NCBI GenBank assembly: GCA_021823365.1
Contig: JAKAOD010000271.1
Span: 1 to 5,071, forward strand
DNA length: 5,071 bases
Reading direction: 5' to 3'
Source of the DNA: Actinomycetes bacterium
Lineage (GTDB): Bacteria; Actinomycetota; Acidimicrobiia; Acidimicrobiales; Bog-793
The notes beneath the pieces are model-generated. The model was not told the DNA's origin and made no database searches. It saw only the letters and a list, made by a program, of their open reading frames with translations. This document shows, piece after piece, positions 1 through 5,071 of the stretch. The position numbers and the translations under genes are program-made. Position 1 is the stretch's first letter. Every line of letters starts with the position of its first letter.

Positions 1-10
1 GCGAGTCGGA

Positions 11-817
11 ATGAGCCAGGCCCAAGCGCAGGCTGCCTCAGGGGAACCACTCTCCATCTATGGAGACGGCTTCTGGGGTCCCGCGTCGCAGGCGACAGGC
101 AGACCACCTGGTTATACTGGTCTTGGCGGGGTGCTCGGGTCCAGTGAATTTGTCGTTTGCCTGGACGCTGCAGGAGACAGCGGCGACGTCCCTCGTGTGA
201 GCACCACCGCGGGTTTTCGCCTTGGGGACACCATACGACATTTGCTCAGAATATACGGATCGAGTGCGCACTATTACCCCGCGAGTCCTCACGGGGGCAT
301 TTCTCCGGCGCCAGGCTATGTCGTCACCACGTCGGCAGGAAAGTTGTCGTTTTGGTACACAAGAGGGGTGGTGACTGAAATCGCCACGGGCTCCGGCGCC
401 TCAAGCGGCGAGGCGGGGTGGTGCACGCAGTCGGCATCCTCGACGCCCGACCTCTACGTCTCCACGGGTGCCGATCCTGGCAGTCTGTTTAGTTGGCCAC
501 ACTTCCCTTCCAGCATCCAGACGACAAACCACGACGGCTTCGTTCTCACCTGGGCACTTCACGGATCGACGACTGCGATCGGAAGTGGCGCGTACAGTTA
601 CGACGTGTGCACTCCCACCTGCGCGGCAGATTCGTACAAGCGCTACGCCGCTACCGTTGTCGCCACGAGCCCGAAGACCTGCACTGTAGAAGTTTGGAAC
701 CGGACGACTGGAGCGCTGACGCCAACGCGGGCGACCGTGTTTTCGTCGGTTGCCGTGAAGTGGGGCGCTCAGGGTCGACCGCCGTTCCTTCCCACGCTTA
801 ATCACCCATGCTCATGA
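11..817 (+). CDS. Probable exported protein of unknown function (possibly 5'-truncated)
   Basis: I do not recognise a named family. The frame reads 268 residues from ATG 11, but it is also open back to the window edge, so the true start may lie upstream. The first residues (MSQAQAQAASG) look like the end of a signal peptide with an AxA-type cleavage site, which would place the hydrophobic core before base 1. The body is rich in Gly, Ser, Thr, Ala and aromatic residues, with no transmembrane segment and few charged residues, as in many secreted actinobacterial proteins. Six cysteines (residues 50, 138, 200, 204, 224, 267) are an even number suited to disulfides; two form a CTPTC motif near residue 200, followed by alternating beta-strand-like stretches. 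No catalytic motif is visible. The gene ends about 30 bases before the group II intron core, so its last residues may derive from intron or junction DNA rather than the ancestral gene. No ribosome binding site is visible within the ten bases before ATG 11. Confidence 0.6.
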   Translation: MSQAQAQAASGEPLSIYGDGFWGPASQATGRPPGYTGLGGVLGSSEFVVCLDAAGDSGDVPRVSTTAGFRLGDTIRHLLRIYGSSAHYYPASPHGGISPAPGYVVTTSAGKLSFWYTRGVVTEIATGSGASSGEAGWCTQSASSTPDLYVSTGADPGSLFSWPHFPSSIQTTNHDGFVLTWALHGSTTAIGSGAYSYDVCTPTCAADSYKRYAATVVATSPKTCTVEVWNRTTGALTPTRATVFSSVAVKWGAQGRPPFLPTLNHPCS

Positions 818-846
818 CCTGTCACCACGATCCTCTGGCCTTGCTT

Positions 847-921
847 GAGCCGGATGCGCGGAAACGTCCACGTCCGGTTCTGGGGTAACCGGGGCGCAGC
901 AATGCGCCCCGGTTACCCGAC
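847..921 (+). ncRNA. 3' end of a bacterial group II intron: domains V and VI
   Basis: Bases 847-880 match the 34-nt catalytic domain V of group II introns. The outer stem GAGCCGGA (847-854) pairs with TCCGGTTC (873-880) and contains the AGC catalytic triad at 848-850 with the usual G-U pair. A two-base CG bulge (871-872) follows. The distal helix (855-860 with 865-870) is capped by a GAAA tetraloop at 861-864. The upstream TGCTT is also typical. After a two-base linker (881-882), domain VI is a perfect 15-bp hairpin: GGGTAACCGGGGCGC (883-897), loop AGCAAT, then its complement (904-918). The element ends ACCCGAC near 921, a common bacterial intron terminus. No reverse transcriptase/maturase gene and no 5' domains are present upstream; the exported-protein gene lies there instead. 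This is therefore an orphan 3' fragment and cannot splice alone in cis. The domain V call is firm; the exact 3' end is good to about 2 bases. Confidence 0.86.
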
Positions 922-1314
922 GAGCTGGTGGTGGGCAAGAAGGCGAATGGCGGCAGGGAGTGGCGGCCCAAGGGCCGTCCCGAAGAAGTCGACGTCCACG
1001 ACTTCCCGACACCCGAAGTTCCCAAGGCCATTCCCTATGGCGTCTACGACATCGGCGCCGACGAGGGCGGGATGCAGGTCGGGTCCGAACACGACACCGC
1101 GCAGCTCGCAGTCAACGGGATCCGTCGGTGGTGGGAGACGCTGGGGCTCGAGCGCTACGGAAAGGCCAGGCGGCTCATGATCACCGCCGACGTCGGCGGA
1201 TCGAACGGCTACCGCAACAAGTTGTGGAAGGTCGAGCTCGCGAAGCTGGCCGAGGAGACCGGTCTCGAGATCACGGTCTGCCACTACCCGCCGGGGACCT
1301 CCAAGTGGAACAAG
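922..1314 (+). pseudogene. ISAzo13-family transposase, internal fragment
   Basis: The frame starting at GAG 922 reads ELVVGKKANGGREWRPKG, then IPYGVYDIGADEG, HDTAQLAVNGIRRWW, LMITADVGGSNG and finally CHYPPGTSKWNK. These are conserved blocks of the ISAzo13 DDE-type transposase family, recognised from memory. The enzyme would cut and join DNA ends for its insertion sequence. Of the family's three acidic residues I see only the middle one, the Asp of ITAD (codon 1189-1191). The first should lie in the block just before ELVG, which the intron boundary removes. The third, in the IEHR block after SKWNK, is lost at the 3' break. The frame runs on to a stop at 1381-1383, but the 22 residues after NK are unrelated to the family. 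GTG 928 is formally an initiation codon, but there is no reason to think it is used. The fragment cannot be an active transposase. Confidence 0.82.
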
Positions 1315-1318
1315 GTGG

Positions 1319-1330
1319 TTATCTCCACCG
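1319..1330 (+). repeat. Putative outer left terminal repeat (11/12 match)
   Basis: TTATCTCCACCG differs at one base from TTATCTGCACCG, which occurs at 1399-1410 and, inverted, at 5054-5065. It lies four bases after the point where the ISAzo13 transposase loses homology. This makes it the best candidate for the outermost left end of the Tn554-like element. It runs directly into a 7-bp inverted repeat, CACCGGG (1326-1332) and CCCGGTG (1336-1342), which could be a recombinase-binding pair or chance. Confidence 0.45.
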
Positions 1331-1398
1331 GGATCCCCGGTGTCTACGAAGTGACCAACGAGCCCCGTCCAAGCCTCGCTTAGACGTCAGCGACAGCG

Positions 1399-1410
1399 TT
1401 ATCTGCACCG
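1399..1410 (+). repeat. Putative inner left terminal repeat, inside an inverted repeat
   Basis: TTATCTGCACCG here is identical over 12 bases to the complement of 5054-5065. It sits inside an 8-bp inverted repeat, CGACAGCG (1391-1398) and CGCTGTCG (1409-1416), whose 10-base centre is TTATCTGCAC. Two inverted arms around a short centre is the usual shape of a tyrosine recombinase site. It could therefore be the true left end, an accessory site, or a scar of an earlier insertion. It is 80 bp from the outer copy. Confidence 0.5.
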
Positions 1411-1454
1411 CTGTCGTCGATGTCTTGCATGCCGTCGCTCGGTGGTGTTCAATG

Positions 1455-1470
1455 GCGAACATATGTTTGA
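1455..1470 (+). promoter_or_regulatory. LexA/SOS-box-like palindrome at the tnpA start
   Basis: GCGAACATATGTTTGA matches 10 of the 12 defined positions of the actinobacterial LexA operator TCGAAC-N4-GTTCGA. The core AACATATGTT (1458-1467) is a perfect palindrome. It overlaps one possible tnpA start (ATG 1463) and touches another (ATG 1472), where a repressor would block transcription or initiation. Binding is inferred from sequence only; many other dimeric regulators use similar palindromes. A TTGCAT at 1425-1430 could be a -35 element, but I see no convincing -10 partner. Confidence 0.3.
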
Positions 1471-2596
1471 TATGACGGTCACGACGTCCTCTCGCCTGAG
1501 CGTCCAGCCGGTGCTTGCACCCGGGACCGGCGTACGGTCGTTCACCGTGGTCGACGGCGACTTCGAGCCGGTCGAGCTGATCGAGTCCTACCTCGCCCAC
1601 CTCGTCGCTCTCAAACGTTCTCCCAACACGGTACGCGCGTACGCGACGGACCTCAAGCTGTTCTTCGAGTACCTCTCGTATCGGCGCGTGGCGTGGGAGA
1701 TGGTGGGTCTCGAAGACGCGGGGCGCTTCTTGTCCTGGCTCCGCTCGCCCGGCGAGGGCGTGGTGCTCTTGAGCGATGCCGGAGCTCGGCGATCCGAGGC
1801 GACCGTCAACCGGCACCTGGCGTCCGTGTTCGGCTTCTACGACTTCCAGCTCCGAAGGGGAGTGCCCGTCGCGGCCGAGCTCGTCAGCTGGCGCCGTGGC
1901 GGGCGTGGTGCCTACAGACCGTTCTTGGACCAGGTGGGCGGCCGGGCGCGCAGGACGCCTCAGCGGGCCGGTGCGTCTGAAGGTCCCCCGGCACCTCCCC
2001 GAGACGCTCAGCGACGAACAGATCGCTGCGCTTCTCGACGCGTGCGAACACCTGCGGGACCGCTTCTTGCTCTCGCTGTTGAAAGAGACCGCGATGCGCA
2101 TAGGCCAGGCCCTCGGGCTCCGTCACGCCGACTTCGTCTCCCGGGAAGCCACCCTGCGCATCGTGCCGCGCGACGACAACGCCAACGGAGCGAGGGCCAA
2201 GTGCCGTGACACGGTGGCGATCCCGTGTCCGGCGGGCTCGTGCGCCTCTACAGCCGCTACCTGTTGTTCGACGAGTACGGCGACATCGACTCCGACTACG
2301 TGTTCGTCAACCTGTTCTCGCCCCCCATCGGCCGGCCGCTTCGCTACTCGGCTGTCCAGAGCCTGGTGGAGCGTCTGCGCTCTCGCACCGGCATCTCGTT
2401 CAGCCTCCACCTCTTACGCCACTCGGCAGCGAGCGACATGATCCGTCGAGGCGTCCCGATCGAGATCGTCTCGAAGATGATGACCCACGCGAGCGTGACC
2501 ACCACGAGCCAGACCTACGTGCACCTCGGCGTGGAGGACCTGCGCGCAGAGCTGACCCGCGCCGGCGCCTTGCCCGGAACCGAGCCCCTCACATGA
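1463..2596 (+). pseudogene. tnpA: Tyrosine recombinase TnpA (Tn554 family), two compensating frameshifts
   Basis: This is a DNA strand-transfer enzyme for transposon excision and integration. Corrected for frame, it is about 377 residues, close to Tn554 TnpA (about 360). The N-terminal core-binding domain (about residues 37-140) carries the motif SPNTVRAYATDLKLFFEYL. The protein then reads in three segments: from 1463 to about 1940 in the starting frame; from about 1941-1968 to 2225 one base forward (ETAMRIGQALGLRH, then NANGARAKCRDT); and from 2225 to 2596 back in the first frame. The catalytic set is complete across segments: Arg codon 2097, Lys 2199, His 2408 and Arg 2417 (HLLRH), His 2486, Tyr 2516 (TYVHL). 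The second shift is best explained by one missing G (CCG-GTG now CCGTG at 2225). As read, translation would run into a wrong frame and stop at 2209. GTG 1442, GTG 1445 and ATG 1472 are alternative starts; none has a good Shine-Dalgarno sequence. The stop overlaps the tnpB start as ATGA, implying translational coupling. Confidence 0.85.
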
Positions 2597-4260
2597 GCGC
2601 GCTCTCGGCGCTTCGTCTCGTTTCCAGCGACCCGGAGCTCGATCTCCTCGTCTCGGTCGTCCGTCCCGAGTTCGCCGTCGCGCGCTACCGTGCCCTCCCC
2701 GACGATCCGGTGCTCGCCCGCGCGCCGTGCCGGGTGGACGGCTGCGACCAGCCGTCGCGAAGCGCCGGCTTGTGCGCCGCACACCACCACCGCTGGGTCT
2801 CGCACGGACAGCCCGACCTCGACTCCTTCGTTGCCACAGCGACGCCGGTCAAGAGCAGAGTCAACCGCGTCGACGAGATCTTCGACCTGTCGGCACTTCC
2901 ACCTCGCGTCCGCTTGGAGCTCGGTTTCGTCCTCCAGTGCCGCCACGACGAGCGCGGCCGGGGGCTGTCACCGATGGCGGTGCGACCGGTCGTTGCGACG
3001 CTGACCGAAGCAGACGCCGCCTCGTTGCTCGAGCGCTCGGTCGAGGAGTGGATCGCGGCCCTGCGGGTGCGAGGCACGACGCCCAGGGCCTCTGCGGTGG
3101 GGTTCTTGCGCTACGCCTACCACCACCTCGAAGACCTCTACGGAGGTGGCGGCGTGGAGGCGGAGTACGCCCGAGACGACTGGGACGCCGTCCACCTCGG
3201 CGTCACCGCTCCGGGGAGGGCCGGGCACGGGCGCGTGTCGTTCGCCCGCATCCCCCAGCCCTGGCTGCGTCGGGCGGTCAAGTCCTGGGCCAGGGGGCGT
3301 CTCAGTGCAGGGATGTCGTTCGGTGGGATCCGAAGGGACGCCAGCGCGATGATCCGCTTCGCCCGTTGGCTCGCCGATGCCTGCCCCGACGCTGGCGACG
3401 CTTCGGTGCTGACCCGGGCCCGTCTCGAGGCCTATCTCGCCCACCTTGCCGCAGCAGGTCCGGTCGCCAACACCCGCCTTGGTTACCTCACGAGCCTGCG
3501 AGGGTTCCTCAAGACCGTACGACGCCGAGATCTGCTCGACGGGCTGCCGCCGGAGGCGACGCTGTATCACGACGACCTCCCCAAGCGGCCCAAGGGCTTG
3601 CCCCGCTTCGTGCCCGAGAACCAGATGGCACAGCTCGAGTCCGAGGAGGCGCTGGCGAAGCTCCCCGACCCGACCACCCGCCATCTCGTGATCGTCTTGA
3701 TCGAGACCGGACTGCGATCTGGCGACGCCTGCCGACTCCGCGTCGACTGCCTCGTCGCCGACAGCGTCGGCTGGCCGTGCTTGCAGTTCTTCAACACCAA
3801 AGTCGTGGCCGAACGGCTCATCCCCCTCAGCGGCAGAGCAGCTGATGCGATCTCGGCCCAACAGCGTGAGGTTGCGCGCATCTCGCCGTCGTCGCCGTGG
3901 CTCTTCCCAGCTCCGAGGGCCAACCCCGACGGCGCCCGGCCCTTCGAGTACGCGACGCTGCGAGGCCGGCTCCGCCGCTGGCAAGACGAGATCGGCTTGC
4001 ACGACCAGACCGGTCGTCTGGTCCGGGTGAGCGCGCACCGTTGGAGGCACACCCACGGGACGAGGCTCATCAACCAAGGGGTGCCAGAACATGTCGTCCA
4101 GCGGCTGCTCGGCCATGCCAGCCCGATGATGACCGCTACGTACGCTCGGCTGCACGACTCGACGGTCCGCGAGGCGTTCACGCCTACTGCCAGCGTCGGG
4201 TCGACATCAACGGCGAGCATCTCGACCCCGACGCCCCGACCGCTGACGCAGAGTGGGTGA
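2593..4260 (+). CDS. tnpB: Tyrosine recombinase TnpB (Tn554 family), C-terminus lost to a frameshift
   Basis: This is the second recombinase of the transposon, 555 residues as read. ATG 2593 is chosen because it overlaps the tnpA stop (ATGA); the frame is open further upstream, but that part lies over tnpA. Residues 46-64 form a possible zinc-binding motif, C-x4-C-x9-C-x2-H (CRVDGC ... GLCAAH). A core-binding helical domain spans about 237-317. The catalytic domain follows with all six residues visible: Arg375 (ETGLRSGDACRL), Lys403 (FNTK), His482 and Arg485 (SAHRWRH), His508 (LLGHAS) and Tyr517 (TATYARLHD). After VREAF (about base 4178) the reading turns into a low-complexity Ser/Thr/Pro tail ending at 4260, while the family's normal C-terminal sequence continues in the next frame. 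One missing G (TTC-GAC-GCC now TTCACGCC) explains it. Restored, the protein would be about 658 residues, near Tn554 TnpB (about 630). The catalytic core may still be active; loss of the cysteine-rich tail probably harms function. Confidence 0.9.
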   Translation: MSALSALRLVSSDPELDLLVSVVRPEFAVARYRALPDDPVLARAPCRVDGCDQPSRSAGLCAAHHHRWVSHGQPDLDSFVATATPVKSRVNRVDEIFDLSALPPRVRLELGFVLQCRHDERGRGLSPMAVRPVVATLTEADAASLLERSVEEWIAALRVRGTTPRASAVGFLRYAYHHLEDLYGGGGVEAEYARDDWDAVHLGVTAPGRAGHGRVSFARIPQPWLRRAVKSWARGRLSAGMSFGGIRRDASAMIRFARWLADACPDAGDASVLTRARLEAYLAHLAAAGPVANTRLGYLTSLRGFLKTVRRRDLLDGLPPEATLYHDDLPKRPKGLPRFVPENQMAQLESEEALAKLPDPTTRHLVIVLIETGLRSGDACRLRVDCLVADSVGWPCLQFFNTKVVAERLIPLSGRAADAISAQQREVARISPSSPWLFPAPRANPDGARPFEYATLRGRLRRWQDEIGLHDQTGRLVRVSAHRWRHTHGTRLINQGVPEHVVQRLLGHASPMMTATYARLHDSTVREAFTPTASVGSTSTASISTPTPRPLTQSG

Positions 4261-4568
4261 AGCACCACCTCGGCCGCATCCAGGCCAGCCTCCCCAACGG
4301 CTTCTGCGGACGCCCGCCGAAGCAGGACTGCCCGCACCCCAACGCATGTCTCACCTGTCCGGACTTCCAGACCACGGTCGAGTTCCTTCCCACTCACCGC
4401 CGCCAGGCCGCAGAGACCGCCACGCTCATCGCAGCTGCCGAAGCCGAACGCCACCTGCGTTTGGCCGACAACCACCGCCGGGTCCTCGAGCACCTCGAGC
4501 GCATCATCCCCGCCCTCGAGGCGCTGGAAGCCCTCGACCACACCGAGGAGGATCGTGACAGGCACTGA
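4180..4568 (+). pseudogene. tnpB: Displaced C-terminal cysteine-rich region of TnpB
   Basis: Read one base back from the main tnpB frame, this stretch continues the protein: AYCQRRVDINGEHL, TADAEWVKHHL, then LPNGFCGRP and CPHPNACLTCPDF, and a charged helical tail with HRRQAAETATLIAAAEAERH. Cysteine codons at 4305, 4329, 4347 and 4356 give C-x7-C-x5-C-x2-C, a likely zinc site characteristic of this recombinase subfamily's tail. It ends at TGA 4566-4568. The main-frame TGA (4258-4260) overlaps an in-frame GTG (4257-4259) as GTGA, so ribosomes finishing the truncated TnpB might restart and make a separate 103-residue tail peptide. Whether that happens is unknown. The simplest view is one broken gene, or a base missing from the sequence. 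Confidence 0.82.
4545..4551 (+). promoter_or_regulatory. Shine-Dalgarno site for tnpC
   Basis: GAGGAGG lies three bases before GTG 4555, inside the displaced 3' part of tnpB. It is the best ribosome binding site in the window and decides the tnpC start. It would let TnpC be made even when tnpB translation ends early at 4260. Confidence 0.55.
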
Positions 4569-4971
4569 GCACACCGACCGCGCGGCCGCAATGGTCTCGG
4601 CGCAAAAGCACCGCAGCGAGGCGACCCGGCGCAGATCGATCGAGGCGCTCCGACCGCTTCACGACGCCGGAGGAGAAGTCAGCTTCGCCGCTCTTGCTCG
4701 GGAGGCCGGTGTGTCGAGAGCCTGGCTCTATCGAGACCCGCAGCTGCGCGCAGAGATCGAGCGGATGAAGAACGCCAGTCACCGCCGACCGGCCCGCGCG
4801 CCGAACAAGACGCCTCGCGGTGAGCGCGCATCGGACGAGTCCCTTCGCGAGCTGCGTGCCGCGCTCCAGAGCGAACTGGTTGCTCTCCGAGAGGAGAACC
4901 ACCGCCTACGTGAGGCCCTCGCCCGCCAGCTCGGCGAGCGACGTGCCGGTGCCCCGACCGCGTCGGTGTGA
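4555..4971 (+). CDS. tnpC: TnpC-like accessory protein (DUF6262-type)
   Basis: This is a 138-residue basic protein in the position of Tn554 TnpC, which is known to influence transposition efficiency and orientation. Start GTG 4555 is chosen for its AGGAGG Shine-Dalgarno sequence (4546-4551, spacing 3 bases, rather short) and its 14-base overlap with the displaced tnpB end at 4568. ATG 4591 is an alternative without a clear site. Residues about 43-60 (SFAALAREAGVSRAWLYR) look like a helix-turn-helix, as in the DUF6262 proteins that accompany paired tyrosine recombinases. Residues about 94-128 (SLRELRAALQSELVALREEN and onward) form a Leu/Glu-rich amphipathic helix, probably a dimerising coiled coil. 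Residues 76-92 are a basic linker. It likely binds DNA or the recombinase synapse at the transposon ends; that role is inferred from Tn554. The reading frame is intact. Confidence 0.85.
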   Translation: MTGTEHTDRAAAMVSAQKHRSEATRRRSIEALRPLHDAGGEVSFAALAREAGVSRAWLYRDPQLRAEIERMKNASHRRPARAPNKTPRGERASDESLRELRAALQSELVALREENHRLREALARQLGERRAGAPTASV

Positions 4972-5000
4972 AAGGTACGGCCGCGCGTCCCAACACGTTG

Positions 5001-5021
5001 CCGACATGTCCATAATGTCGG
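5001..5021. repeat. Perfect inverted repeat between tnpC and the right end
   Basis: CCGACAT (5001-5007) and ATGTCGG (5015-5021) are perfect complements around a 7-base centre, GTCCATA. The shape is that of a tyrosine recombinase binding site or a small hairpin. It lies 30 bases after the tnpC stop. There is no run of T afterwards (AATTACCC), so it is a poor intrinsic terminator. The arms share CGACA and TGTCG with the left-hand inverted repeat at 1391-1416, which favours a recombinase or TnpC binding role. Confidence 0.45.
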
Positions 5022-5053
5022 AATTACCCACTGACTAGCAGTTCTTCGCAGCT

Positions 5054-5065
5054 CGGTGCAGATAA
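5054..5065 (-). repeat. Putative right terminal inverted repeat of the Tn554-like element
   Basis: CGGTGCAGATAA is the exact reverse complement of 1399-1410 and matches 1319-1330 at 11 of 12 bases. It is followed only by AGATCG to the window edge. That sequence fits the codons AAG ATC GAG expected after the break in the ISAzo13 transposase. It is therefore the best candidate for the right end of the transposon. Confidence 0.5.
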
Positions 5066-5071
5066 AGATCG

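Larger units (their letters stand above)
1315..5067 (+). mobile_element. Tn554-like tyrosine-recombinase transposon (tnpABC), putative boundaries
   Basis: The gene order is tyrosine recombinase, larger tyrosine recombinase with a C-terminal cysteine cluster, then a small HTH/coiled-coil protein. This matches the tnpA-tnpB-tnpC set of Tn554. Boundaries are inferred. On the left, the ISAzo13 transposase stops matching its family after AAC AAG (ending at 1314), and four bases later comes TTATCTCCACCG. On the right, the inverted copy CGGTGCAGATAA (5054-5065) is followed by AGATCG, which would resume the interrupted transposase codons (AAG ATC GAG). The four extra bases GTGG at the left would fit Tn554 biology, in which a few bases at one junction derive from the previous insertion site. 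No cargo gene lies between tnpC and the right end. An alternative left end is the exact repeat at 1399. The family identification is solid; the end coordinates are a hypothesis. Confidence 0.6.

Noticed and set aside
401..805. Minus-strand frame opposite the first gene
   Set aside because: It is Arg-rich with no recognisable motif. The plus-strand product has a more protein-like secreted composition, although neither is confirmed by a family match.
883..918. Intrinsic transcription terminator
   Set aside because: The strong hairpin has no following T tract and sits at the domain VI position after a clear domain V.
928..1383. A free-standing 151-residue protein starting at GTG 928
   Set aside because: The homology to ISAzo13 transposase begins upstream of the GTG, at the intron boundary. 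There is no ribosome binding site, and the last 22 residues are unrelated, so this is a fragment.
1319..2101. Minus-strand frame of 260 codons
   Set aside because: It is antisense to well-conserved TnpA sequence, with Arg/Ala-rich composition typical of GC-rich shadow frames.
2206..2592. Upstream extension of the tnpB frame, open from 2206
   Set aside because: The extra 129 residues are Arg/Pro-rich and lie over conserved TnpA sequence in another frame. The ATGA overlap at 2593 is the natural start.
2968..4155. Minus-strand frame of 395 codons
   Set aside because: It is a shadow of tnpB. No family motif was recognised, and the plus strand carries all catalytic residues.
1935..4185. Programmed ribosomal frameshifting in tnpA/tnpB
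   Set aside because: No slippery heptamer is visible at the change points, and two of the three are simply explained by one missing G each.
3567..4574. Minus-strand frame of 335 codons
   Set aside because: It is antisense to the catalytic part and tail of tnpB, both of which match the recombinase family.
1..5071. CRISPR array, tRNA, rRNA, toxin-antitoxin or defence cargo
   Set aside because: No regularly spaced repeats, cloverleaf-type sequence or recognisable cargo genes were seen. All coding space after 922 is accounted for by transposase and tnpABC.

Overview
The window is GC-rich (clearly above 60% by eye), with strong G/C preference at third codon positions. It looks like an actinobacterial (Actinomycetota) chromosome or plasmid segment, possibly from an Acidimicrobiia-like or other high-GC soil or water lineage. 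The phylum is an inference from base composition, GTG starts, ATGA-type gene overlaps and the style of the first protein. No taxonomic marker gene is present. Nearly everything after base 820 is mobile DNA, layered as remnants within remnants.

Layout. Bases 1-817 carry the 3' part of a gene for a probable exported, cysteine-containing protein of unknown function, possibly cut by the left window edge. Bases 847-921 hold the 3' end (domains V and VI) of a bacterial group II intron. It has no maturase gene and no visible 5' half. Its 3' splice point abuts, in the correct frame, a fragment of an ISAzo13-family transposase (922-1314) that lacks both its N-terminal and C-terminal parts. The transposase breaks off after the conserved SKWNK motif. 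From there to the right edge lies a Tn554-like transposon of the tnpA-tnpB-tnpC type: two tyrosine recombinases and a small helix-turn-helix/coiled-coil accessory protein in one tightly packed operon (about 1463-4971). No passenger gene is visible.

How the parts relate. A 12-bp sequence, TTATCTGCACCG, lies left of tnpA (exact at 1399-1410; one mismatch at 1319-1330). It occurs inverted at the extreme right (5054-5065). The last seven bases of the window, AAGATCG, are what an ISAzo13 transposase gene would read next after its AAC-AAG break point. The simplest reading is that the Tn554-like element inserted into the transposase gene, and that the other half of that gene starts at the window edge. 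This can be tested with the next few dozen bases of sequence.

Integrity. The recombinase genes carry three apparent frame disruptions: two mutually compensating ones in tnpA (about 1940-1968 and about 2225) and one in tnpB (about 4179). Catalytic residues of both enzymes are all still encoded. The lesions are therefore either recent decay or single-base sequence errors. A LexA/SOS-box-like palindrome overlaps the tnpA start. I see no CRISPR array, tRNA, rRNA or recognisable defence system.
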